The position numbers were made by a program, and so were the translations under genes. Below are positions 33,101 to 45,100 of a stretch of DNA of 64,000 nucleotides, one piece after another. Source of the DNA: Hsuehochloa calcarea (Eukaryota > Streptophyta > Magnoliopsida > Poales > Poaceae); the NCBI GenBank assembly GCA_036346395.1, contig CM070601.1:8739763-8803762 (forward strand). The letters run 5' to 3'. Position 1 is the stretch's first letter; each line of letters opens with the position of its first letter. The notes under the pieces were generated by a model. It saw only the letters and a program-made list of their open reading frames with translations, was not told where the DNA came from and searched no databases.

Positions 33101-36100
33101 ACAATAAGATACTTGGCTTAGTGGACTATAAAGTAATCGTGTCAACTACTATCTCTAGTAAGTGCATTTCAACTACTAGATATAACCTCATGCCATTTAC
33201 AGCAGTACATGTTCTTTAATCAGCCAGTTGCAAAATGATGTTATTGCTGAAGAAGCTGGTGACAAGGATATGGATGTTCAGTTGTGACCTGAAGAACGTT
33301 TGTTGAAGGACTCCCACCCTCCTGCGCCGCCTGTCTCCCGGCGGCGGCCTCCAACATCAATCCCCATCACATAGCCTCTCTCCAACCGGGCGCCGCCTCA
33401 CACTCGGGCGACGGCAACAACACCACTCTCAATAGACTTGTGGATATCATGAGGATATGCTCATGATCTTATGATGATGTTACAATTGGCAATGACGTTT
33501 AAGGTTTGTCGAATCACGCATTTTTAGCAAAGTTATTGTGTTGTCAGTTATCGCGGTCCTGACCTGCTGTGGCGGCCTGACCGCCACCTCTGCGGTCGAT
33601 CGGCGGGGTGCCTCTGACTTAGAAGTCAAGGCCGACCTGGCCATGGGCCGGTCTCGACCAGCGATTATAAAAGTTGGATTTTGGAGCTATGCCAAAAATA
33701 GAGGGTGTATGCAAGAGAGGGGATTCTCCTACACTTGGTCTCATAATTTTTGGAGCTTCTAGTCAAAAGATCTATTCGTTTGAAATTTCCGTAGGTTGAA
33801 AATTGGCTGGCCCTTTTCGGCAGCCGACCGCCCTTAAGTGGCTATTCCGACCGGTTTTCACTTGTTCGTTACCATCTTGGCGGCGATGTTTGTTGGTTAG
33901 GTCAAGTTCATGGTTTTCAGTGCATATGTGTTGCATGATGCATGTTTTGACTAACGTGGGTCAAGTTGCGAAGAACTTATTCTCGGAATCGATTTCTTGG
34001 TCTATTGTTGTGCAGGTGGCTTCGAGATCAACGACGGTCAACGGCAAGAATGATTGGGACTAAGCTTGGAGAGCTGAGGTTCAGAACGATCGAGAATATC
34101 GGGTGAAGTCGATGGATTCAAGCATGACGCAAAATGGACAAGGATGACCGAACAGAAGTTTCAAGCACGGTTGCATAAAGTGGCGGGGGTCGCGTAAAAT
34201 GACATGGTGGTTTCTGTGGGAGCCGGAAGGGAGAGACTTACCGACATGAAGAGAGCCGTTGATAAACCTACACGTGGTGAAGCATGTGATTGCTTCATGA
34301 AGATTGGACTCGGTCTTTGGACAAGGATCGAGGAGGGGTATTTTAGTAACTTCATCAAGATACCACCTTGATTGCTTTTGGCTAAACCGCGGCACAAGAC
34401 GATGCAAGGAGAAATAGTTTAGGTCAAGAGAAGATGAAGCTTTGAAATACGTGCGTGAGTGAAACCCATTTATGTGTGGGCTTAACGGGTGCCCATTAGG
34501 GAATACCTTCTAGAAGCTAACCTCCACTATAAATAGGAGAGGGTGCTGGTTGCTCCTCCCTTGACTCTCTTGTTTTCATTGTTGAAACCCAAGTTTTGGT
34601 GCTTATGGAGAATAGGGGAGAGGTTAGGTTTCTAGAGGTTGGATTGATTGCGTGATCAAGTGTTGAGTATTCGTCCTCCATGATGGAGTGACTGTAAACT
34701 AATATCTATCTTAAATCAATCCATGCAAGATTGCTCAAGTTGATTCTCTTTATGTTCTTGCACTCTATTTTGTGATTTTGGAGTTTCTTTGATCCACTCC
34801 TTTCCTCTTGGTTTCTGGCCTAGATCTTGCTTGCTGTGATATGTGGGAACACATCTAGGATCATCTTGATCATCTATAACCCACGTGCAAGTTTTTGGAT
34901 CATATTTCGGTTTTATCTCGGTTTTGGACCATCATTCACTCAAACGAAAAAAGATCAGAACTTTGAAAAAGATCTTCACGATCTTTGATTGGAATAGGCT
35001 CCTGGCATCCTGGAGAAGGTGTGTTCCAAGTTTCGTGAAGTTTGGAGTTGTGGATCAAAAGTTAGACATATTTGTGATTTCGTTTTCGGACTGATTTTAC
35101 TGTTCATCGTGTTGGAGGTTAGACCGCCCATATCAGAGGTCAGACCGCCCCATGTAAAAGTCGATCGGCCAATCTGAGAGGTCAAACCACCCAATTTATT
35201 TCAGATTGAGTTTTTATGGTTTTTGGTTGTTTTGCTTCGGGGTTTTGATTGGATTCAATACAAGTCTTCCGCTACGCTTGTACATTGATTTTCATAGCTC
35301 TCATAGCTATTGGAGTGAAAATCGTGTTGAATCTGATCTTGGTGAAAAATATATCGTGCTGCTATTCACCCCCCCCCTCTAGTCGCCTTTTCGGTCCAAC
35401 AGGACTCCTCCGCCTCCCCCAACCTAGATTTCAAAGCGGCGATCGTTGGTAAGAAATCCGAGAAGGAACGACGGTGGGTTGAGTCCACCCTCTCTAGCCC
35501 GGACTCCTCCGTCTCCCCCAACCTAGATTTCAAAGCCGCGGGTCGCCGGTAAGGTCGTCATTCCCAAGCCTGGCCGTTAGGGGCTTCATCAGCCGAGCCT
35601 CCGAGAGCTCCCCGCAGCTCAGCATACCAAGAGAGAGGCAATCATCCTCTTCCTTGATGGTTGGCTGCCTCCCCATGAGACGGCGACTGATGTCGCTCGG
35701 TCGGAAGAGGAGGGCATCCGGCAAGAGGTCCGTCGACAGGAGGCTACTCGGCAGTCAGAGTAGGGCGCCTGGCAAGAGGTTCGACGGCGGCGCTTCTGGC
35801 GCCGAAGGTCCCAACCTTGTCGCTCGCATGCAGTCGTGTCGCGCCTGGTTCCGCATGACCTTATAGACCGCTGCTTCAACTGCTTCGTCGGTGATCACGT
35901 CGCGACGAGCTACAGAAATCCAACACGTTGTTTCTGCTGCAAGGAGGTGGAGCACACATCGTCTCTTTGTAGAAAAGCGACAAGCCCGACCCCAGCGCTC
36001 ATCACCGACCTACGGGATGTCCTTTTGTCGCGTCCGAGGGTCGTCGCAAATTTGGCAATCCGCCGTTCGCCATTGGCCGCTTGGCGCTCTCGACGCCGCT

Positions 36101-39100
36101 TTCACCACATGGGCCATTGAATTATGCCGTGGGCCCAAGCCTCACACCGGCAGTCCCTACGTATCCGGTCGCCAAAGCTTGGACCAGTCTCCTCGACGGA
36201 AAAGGTCTCCTCCCACCACTTTTCAGAGACGTGGATGACGAGTTCCCCCTGGGAACCCCTTCCATCATCCCAGCAAAAGAAACTTGTGGCGTTCCTCTAT
36301 CTCCAGCAATGCGCGACATGAAGAGGTGCTTGGAGTGCGCATTAATCGTATGTGTGGGGGACGAGACCAGTTGTCTCAGCTCAGGAGGTCGTTTCGGCTT
36401 TCCAAGTTGAGAGAGGCCTACCGCTTGATAGCTTCTCGGTGCATCCTTATTTTCCAGAAAATTTTATGGTAGTCTTCAACAGCCACTCGACCAAAAACCG
36501 AGTGCTTCATGTTGGCACCATCAAGATAACAAGTTTCTCCCTCTTGGATCATCAATGGTCGCGGCTAGCCCAAGCAGTCAGTCTTCCTCTTTGCTTTCGA
36601 GAGAAATTAAGCCTAGAAGGATTGCCATTGCACGCTTGGAGCTTGGCTACGGTGTCAGCAATTCTATCTCCCTCTTGCTGGATAGAAGCTTTTGACGAAT
36701 CGTCGACGACACGTGCAGATCTTTCGGCCTTTCGCCCGGTAGTTTGGTCTCTAAACCCCAGTTTGATACCAAAAGAAAAGGTTGTGATACTCGCTGAGCC
36801 GGACCTTCTGTCGGATGGTTCTATCCTGGAGCACAGAAAACAAGTCTTTGAGAAGCCGTTTGGCTCCACGGAGTTGCGGGAGGCTTTGCGCTACAACGTC
36901 ATAATTCACATCCACCACGTTGAGGATTTCACGCCAATCAATCGAGCAGCTCCTTTGCTCCGCTCAAGGACGCTCGACCGCCACGACTTCCCTCGCGATG
37001 ACTCCGATGGCTCTAGCCCGCATTGTCATGTTTTTCGCACGGAGCCTAGCGCTGTAGACGGTGAAGAAAGGATCACCAAAAGTAGGGAAGAAGACCCACA
37101 CAGAAGAAGACGTCTTGGGAGTTCTTTGGCTCCTTCCTGGAAACTTCCCTCGCTGTCAGTAGTGGGTCCCAGGTCATACAGGTCTGCTGCTACCTCGAGC
37201 CATGATATGTGCGATAAAGGTGTCGCGCCATGGGTCTGGCCTAGCCTCGTGAAGCATGGAGCTTCAAAAGATACAAGACTTTGCAACAGCTTGCCGTTTT
37301 CGGCAACCCAACGTGACGTCGTAAGAGGAACAAAGCAAAAGCAAGCCTTAAATGCGGTCGCTACTCCCTTCATCCTGGGCAGAAACGAGCGCGGCCTCGG
37401 TATGGAGCTACCGCATCTGCCCAAGCTCTTGTATCACCCATCTTAGTTTTCGATGGGGAGGCAGTAAGGTCGCACGCTACTCCCGTTAGCCCTAGCCAGC
37501 TGCTGTTGATTTCACCACCCCGCCTCTTACTCATCAAAAACGGGCGGCCTTCAAAACAAGATGCATGCGTCGGACAGGACCATGAATACTCTCAAGGTCC
37601 GCTCAGCCCAAATTCTTGGAGCGATAAGGTTGATCTAGTGGGGACAAAGAGTATTACCCCGGAACCCATGTGTACCATGCAACCATCTGACGTCTCCAAG
37701 TCTTCCTCGGTAGCAGGCCAGCAAGTCCAAGGCGGTTTGCACATCATGCAAGCACCAGGTGAGACTAGTAGCATCTCAAATAATACTTTCAAAGAAGCCA
37801 AGAAGAACAAGTGGGTCGCTTCCCCCCGACGGCATTGACGCCAAGCTCTTGCAAGCTAATAACCTATTCGCGCCGGGTCAAAAGTAGACTGAGGGAGCCC
37901 CTCCTTCCGCTGTCGAACGTCCAGCGGTCTTGCATCAAACAACTGGCTGACTTCACACCAAAATGCAGCAAGCGCTTGGCAAACTAGTGTCATAAGAATG
38001 TACTGATGGCTGAGCGAGCCCAACTGCTCCTAACCGCAAGGTTGGGCCTTGATAAGGGAAGGAGTTCGGAGCATTGCTCGACGTTGCGTAACTTCGTCAA
38101 TCTGTTTGACAACCAACTCACGCAAGAGCACATCGTAGCGTTGGCAACTCTGTTCAAGATCCCTGTCCCGGATTCATTGCCTCCGTGATGCGGTTTTGCC
38201 GGGCGCCATCTTGCCTCACGCCTTCATAGCTTCTGAGCCTCACCGAAAGGTGGCTCTGTCGCTTCCACAGCTCCCATGAACCGCTACAATATAAACTTCA
38301 GCAGTTGGAACGTAAGGGGATTAAATAAAAGAGCGAAGAGGAATGTAATCAGAGATTCTGTAGTCGCTTCGCAAGCATCGGTCACACGTATTCAAGAAAC
38401 TAAACTAGTGCAATTGATGCTCCCCTTGTAATAGAAACCCTCGTGCATTGCTTTGACTGGTTTTATTATCTCCCTTCGTCCCAGTCTAGGGGAGGTATCC
38501 TGTTAGCTTTGAATTCAAGTAGAGCTACCTGTTCTACTTCGAGCATGAGAAGCCACTCCATAACAGCAAAGGTCGTCCTGCCTTGTGGTTCGTAGACCTG
38601 ACTTTCGGTCATCTATGGCTCTTCAGATGACAACGACAAACCAGCGTTCCTCCTAGAGATATGTGATATCCAGCGCTCCATTTCTGGACCTTGGATGATC
38701 CTGGGAGATTTTAATCTCATCCCCGCAAGCCAAATGACAAGAACAATCCCAGATTAAACAAAAGACTAATGGGAAGATTTCATCGGGTGATTGATGACCT
38801 AGAACTCAAAGAAATCCACCCAAATGACGATCTTTTACTTGGACAAACGCTGTGGAGAGGCCAACCCTAGAGTGAATTGATAGGGTTTTCATCTCACGGA
38901 TCGGGAGGTGCTCTTCCGACTGCTCCTCCGAAGGCCATCCTCTACGACCTCTGGTCATTGCCCTCTACTGCTTGCTTCAGTTTTCCTCAGGGGACCAAAG
39001 AAATGTTTTCGCTTTGAGTCCTTTTGGACAAAGGTAGATGGGTTCCAAGGGGCGATTGCTGTGGCCTGGAAATATGATGGTATGAGTGCCGACCCCCTTC

Positions 39101-42100
39101 AGAGACTCAACACCCTACTCACAGTCACAAGTCGTTGGCTCCAAAGATGGAGCCAAAGTCGTTGTGGGAGCATTCGCCAACAAATAGGACTAGCAAAAGA
39201 ATTAATAGATCAATTGGACCTGGCCGAGGAAAAAAGAATGCTATCCCCCTGGGAGTGATGGTTTAGGAGGGAACTCAAAAGGAAGCTTCTCGGTCTATGT
39301 TCCTTCGAACAAACAATCGCATGTCAAAGGTCGCGCATCAGGTGGTTGAGGAAAGGTAACGCAAACACACGCTTCTTTCATCTGCATGCAAATCACAGAA
39401 GGCGCAGGAACTACATTTCATGCTTAAAGGTCGCTGACTCGTTGGTCATCACCCAGGAAGGGTTGGAGGAGGCTTTCCATGAGCACTTTGTAAATGCTTT
39501 TGGAAATCCGGTACACCGTGCACACTCCCTTGATATGGACTTCGTCAACTTGCAAGCCCATGATATACGGACACTTGAGTGTGACTTCACGGAACAGGAA
39601 GCCTGGGAGGCCATCAAGAGCTTGCCGCCTGAAAAGGTGCCGGGACCAGATGGCTTCACTAGACTTTTCTATCAACTTTGTTGGAAAATCATAAAACCAG
39701 ATACATGGCAGCCTTCCATGCCCTTGGTGGTCTAGCAGGAGCAAATTTCCATCTGCTCAACTGGGCTCTACTAACACTTCTTCCAAAGAAGCAAGCGGCA
39801 CAGGAGTTGAGCGATTGTAGTCATGTTAGTCTGATTCACAACTTCACCAAGATTCTCTCAAAAGTTCTGGCCAAAAGGCTTGCACCGGAGCTAACAAAGC
39901 TTGTAGCTCCAAATCAATCCGCTTTCACTAAAGCTCACTCCATTCAAGACAATTTCTTTCTGGTCAGGCAATCTGCCCGCTTACTTCATCAACAAAAAAA
40001 ATCCGCTATTCTTTTGAAGCTAGACATCGCCCAAGCATTCAACTCAGTGTCTTGGCCCTTTCTGATGGAGATTATACGGCACAGAGGCTTTGGTCCAAGG
40101 TGGTGTGCCTGGTTAAGCATAATGCTCCAATCACCATCCGCTAGAATTCTAGTCAACAGGCAACGAGGTCAAGTGGTGTGGCACAGTCGCGAACTTCGTC
40201 AAGGAGATCCATTATCCTCTTTGTTGTTCATCATTGCAATGGACATTCGCAACAGTCTCATTCTTGTAGCGGATAATGCCGCCCTACTGCAACCGATCGG
40301 CAGCCGTCGAGGACTCCCACACCGATTATCTCTATATGCAGATGATGCGGTCTTATTCCTAACTCTAGTCAGATCAGATCTGCTTGCCATCAATGAAATC
40401 CTTCACCTCTTTGGCGAGGCGTCAGGATTACGAACAAATTTGGCAAATAGTTCCATCTCACCAATTCGGTGCTCCCACCAAGAACTTCAGCTGGTCAATG
40501 ACAATCTTCAGTGTAGCACCACTGCTTTTCCATGCAAAAACCTTGGTTTGCCCCTCACCTTGAGAAAACCATCTCGTGCAGACTTCCAACCACTCATTGA
40601 CAAGGTTACTAGCCGTCTCCAAGCTTGGCAAGCTCGTTTACTTTCTCAAGGGGGAAGGCTTGTGATGGTTCAGGCAGTGTTGTCTGCAATGCCAGTGTAC
40701 ACTTTCATAGCTCTTGAAACTCTGCTCTCGGTCATTAAAGAAATCGAAAAGAGACGTTGAGCTTTTCTTTGGAAAGGATAACAGGATGTGGCGGTGGGCA
40801 CTGTTTAGTAGCATGGTCTTCAGTTTGCCGCCCCCGGTATCTTGGGGGGCTAGGCATGTCCAATTTGATTATCCTTGGTTGTGCACTGCGCTTGCGGTGG
40901 CAATGGTTGCAGCGATGTTGGTCGGCAAGGCCTCGGGGTAGACTTCATTCCCAATACAGTCGAGAGGAGGAAAATATGTTCCCTGCTTCAATTTCGGACC
41001 AAGAAACGAGGAGAAGCTGCTTGTTTTGGGAGGACCGATGGCTGGACGGTCGATCCATCCACTGCCTTGCACCCTCCTCTATTGCCAAGTTGGTGAAGCT
41101 TCCAATGAAGAGACACCGAACGGTAGCTCAAGCTCTTGCAAATGATGCCGATTACGGGCGTTTGGACGACCACATCTGTATCATTTCAATGTTCGAGACC
41201 GACTTTCGGTCATCTATGGCTCTTCAGATGACAACGACAAACCAGCGTTCCTCCTAGAGATATGTGATATCCAGCGCTCCATTTCTGGACCTTGGATGAT
41301 CCTGGGAGATTTTAATCTCATCCTGCAAGCCAGCGACAAGAACAATCCCAGATTAAACAAAAGACTAATGGGAAGATTTCATCGGGTGATTGATGACCTA
41401 GAACTCAAAGAAATCCACCTAAATGACAGATCTTTTACTTGGACAAACGCCAGGGAGAGGCCAACCCTAGAGTGAATTGATAGGGTTTTCATCTCTACGG
41501 ACTGGGAGGTGCTCTCTCCGGACTCGTTCCTCCGAGCGCTATCCTCTACGACCTCTGGTCATTGCCCTCTACTGCTTGCTTCAGTTTTCCTCAGGGGACC
41601 AAAGAAATGTTTTCGCTTTGAATCCTTTTGGACAAAGGTAGATGGGTTCCAAGGGGCGATTGTTGTGGCCTGGAAATATGATGGTATGAGTGCCGACCCC
41701 CTTCAGAGACTCAACACCCTACTCACAGTCACAAGTCGCTGGCTCCAAAGATGGAGCCAAAGTCGTTGTGGGAGCATTCGCCAACAAATAGGACTAGCAA
41801 AAGAATTAATAGATCAATTGGACCTGGCCGAGGAAAAAAGAATGCTATCCCCCTGGGAGTGATGGTTTAGGAGGGAACTCAAAAGGAAGCTTCTCGGTCT
41901 ATGTTCCTTCGAACAAACAATCGCATGTCAAAGGTCGCGCATCAGGTGGTTGAGGGAAGGTAACGCAAACACACGCTTCTTTCATCTGCATGCAAATCAC
42001 AGAAGGCGCAGGAACTACATTTCATGCTTAAAGGTCACTGACTCGTTGGTCATCACCCAGGAAGGGTTGGAGGAGGCTTTCCATGAGCACTTTGTAAATG

Positions 42101-45100
42101 CTTTTGGAAATCCGGTACACCGTGCACACTCCCTTGATATGGACTTCATCAACTTGCAAGCCCATGATATACGGACACTTGAGTGTGACTTCACGGAACA
42201 GGAAGCCTGGGAGGCCATCAAGAGCTTGCCGCCTGAAAAGGTGCCGGGACCAGATGGCTTCACTAGACTTTTCTATCAACTTTGTTGGAAAATCATAAAA
42301 CTAGATACATGGCAGCCTTCCATGCCCTTGGTGGTCTAGTAGGAGCAAATTTCCATCTGCTCAACTGGGCTCTGCTAACACTTCTTCCAAAGAAGCAAGC
42401 GGCACAGGAGTTGAGCGATTGTAGTCATGTTAGTCTGATTCACAACTTCACCAAGATTCTCTCAAAAGTTCTGGCCAAAAGGCTTGCACCCGAGCTAACA
42501 AAGCTTGTAGCTCCAAATCAATCCGCTTTCACTAAAGCTCACTCCATTCAAGACAATTTCTTTCTGGTCAGGCAATCTGCCCGCTTACTTCATCAACAAA
42601 AAAAATCCGCTATTCTTTTGAAGCTAGACATCGCCCAAGCATTCAACTCAGTGTCTTGGCCCTTTCTGATGGAGATTATACGGCACAGAGGCTTTGGTCC
42701 AAGGTGGTGTGCCTGGTTAAGCATAATACTCCAATCGTCATCCGCTAGAATTCTAGTCAACAGGCAACGAGGTCAAGTGGTGTGGCACAGTCGCGAACTT
42801 CGTCAAGGAGATCCATTATCCTCTTTGTTGTTCATCATTGCAATGGACATTCTCAACAGTCTCATTCTTGTAGCGGATAATGCCGCCCTACTGCAACCGA
42901 TCGGCAGCCGTCGAGGACTCCCACACCGATTATCTCTATATGCAGATGATGCGGTCTTATTCCTAACTCTAGTCAGATCAGATCTGCTTGCCATCAATGA
43001 AATCCTTCACCTCTTTGGCGAGGCGTCAGGATTACGAACAAATTTGGCAAATAGTTCCATCTCACCAATTCGGTGCTCCCACCAAGAACTTCAGCTGGTC
43101 AATGACAATCTTCAGTGTAGCACCACTGCTTTTCCATGCAAAAACCTTGGTTTGCCCCTCACCTTGAGAAAACCGTCTCGTGCAGACTTCCAACCGCTCA
43201 TTGACAAGGTTACTAGCCATCTCCAAGCTTGGCAAGCCGTTTACTTTCTCAAGGGGGGAGGCTTGTGCTGGTTCAGGCACTGTTGTCTGCAATGCCAGTG
43301 TACACTTTCATAGCTCTTGAAACTCTGCTCTCGGTCGTTAAAGAAATCGAAAAGAGACGTTGAGCTTTTCTTTGGAAAGGATAACAGGATGTGGCAGTGG
43401 GCACTGTTTAGTAGCATGGTCTTCAGTTTGCCGCCCCCGATATCTTGGGGGCTAGGCCTGCCCAATTTGATTATCCTTGGTCATGCGCTGCGCTTGCGGT
43501 GGCAATGGCTGCAGTGATGTTGGTCGGCAAGGCCTTGGGGAGACTTCATTCCCAATACAGTCGAGTGGAGAAAAATATGCTCCATGCTTCAATTTCGGAC
43601 ACAGCAGGAAACGAGGAGAACTGCTTGTTTTGGGAGGACAGATGGCTGGACGGTTGATCCATCCACTGCCTTGCACCCTCTATTGCCAAGTTGGTGAAGC
43701 TTCCAATCAAGAGACGCCGAACAGTAGCTCAAGCTCTTGCAAATGATGCCTGGATTCTGGACGTTTCGGGACAGCCACATACTGGTATCATTTCTGAATT
43801 CCTACGGCTATGGGATATCTTACAACCGATGCAACTAGTACAGGGCGAGGTCGATTTGTTCTCTGGCGTTGGGAAAGCTCGGGTTGTTACTCCTCTAAGT
43901 CCGGGCTTTCTTTAGGGGCTCCTTTGGGTTTCCTTGAGCAGAGGCCATCTGGAGAGCCAGGGCCCCCCTAAGATGCAAAATCTTCATTTGACTAGCGATT
44001 CGTCGACATTGTTGGACGGCTGATCATCTTCAACATTGAGGATTACCTAACCAAGGAGTTTGTGTATTCTGTGGCCATGAGCGGGAATCCATTGATCACC
44101 TTTTAGTTGGTTGTGCGGTGACGGCACAGGTTTGGGTGCGTTTCTTAATTCAGGTAGGAATGCCTTCTTAATTCATTGGATTGTCGTCAGAAACTACGTT
44201 CCTAAACAATGCAGGAAAGGCTTGAATTCGTGCATCATCCTCGTCTGTTGGATCATCTAGAAGGAGCACAACCAAAGGGTCTTTAATAATATAACGACTG
44301 CTATCGACCAACTACTTCTGTGCATTCTTAGCGAGCACCGCCATTGGTGTATGGGGTTGAATCTGGGGTCGCCCGCTGAGTAGTAGTAGAATTTTTCTTT
44401 TGAGTTGTTGCGTGTGGAGGGACTAACGCCCCTTGGTTGTGGTTTTGTTGTCTCTTTTTTTCTTAAACTTATGATACTTCATGTATTTCTTTCGTCTAAA
44501 TGAAATGATGTGCAAAGCTTTTGCACTTTCTAAAAAAAAAGTTGCAAAATGATGTCTTTGGTTGGCTGATTCCAGGGCCATGGTCCTGTTCACATAATTT
44601 GACTGTGACTGCCCAACTAGCAATCATGGCGCAAAACATACTATTTTCCATAATTGCTTCTTTGAAAGGAATCATAAAAAGGAAAAGTCAGCAAGATTTG
44701 TTAACGAAAAAAAATCAGCAAGACAATTGTTCTAGAACTACTGGCTCCTGATCATAAAGTTTTGATTGGGCTAATGTCAAGTCTGTGAAGACATGAAAGG
44801 GCAGGAAAACACGTCAACACCGATGGGCTACTGCAAAGTAAAGATAAATTTCATCTAATATATATAAAGGAAGTTTTTTCGGCTCATGCTGTGAATCCAG
44901 CATGATTAACTTTGGAAGAGCTATATTGATACTTTCAGATACAAAAGTAATATGGACTTGGCGGAGAATGTCAAAAAAAGACAAGACAGGAGGCTACCTA
45001 ACCAAGAAATTCGATCAACTCATTCTTGACTTAAAAAGCTGATAAGGTCATTGTTAGCTACTACAATATAAAAAGGAGAGGTAATGCTCAAATGTTCGTA

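Larger units (their letters stand above)
29790..33545. repeat. 1.89-kb tandem segmental duplication of exons 3-5
   Basis: 29797-31688 and 31689-33545 are near-identical copies (constant offset 1896 over exons 3 and 4). Each holds exons 5, 4 and 3 (in plus order), intron DNA, the first ~345 bp of the LINE and the first ~100 bp of solo LTR C. The left copy ends inside the LTR at GTTATTGTG and joins exon-5 sequence. The duplication therefore post-dates both the LINE and LTR C insertions. Confidence 0.9.
38589..43790 (+). repeat. 2.6-kb tandem duplication within LINE ORF2
   Basis: 38589-41189 is repeated at 41190-43790 with offset about 2601-2604 and few differences. The unit starts at TTCGTAGACC/TTCGAGACC plus ACTTTCGGTC inside the endonuclease and ends after the RT C-terminal region. 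Both copies share the same inactivating stops, so the duplication followed inactivation. Confidence 0.9.
33242..44540 (+). mobile_element. L1-type LINE, full length, in reductase intron 2 (antisense)
   Basis: Non-LTR retrotransposon bounded by an exact 15-bp target duplication, with a 3' end of the plant LINE type (AATGAAATGATGTGCAAAGC then A9). The 5' region (33242-33438) is GC-rich. Solo LTR C interrupts it at 33439-35401. It has ORF1 with a zinc knuckle (about 35836-37446), ORF2 with APE endonuclease (38276 on), RT and a C-terminal Zn-binding domain. Subtracting LTR C and an internal 2.6-kb duplication leaves about 6.7 kb, normal for a plant L1. Frameshifts in both ORFs make it inactive. 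It is opposite to the host gene. Confidence 0.92.
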
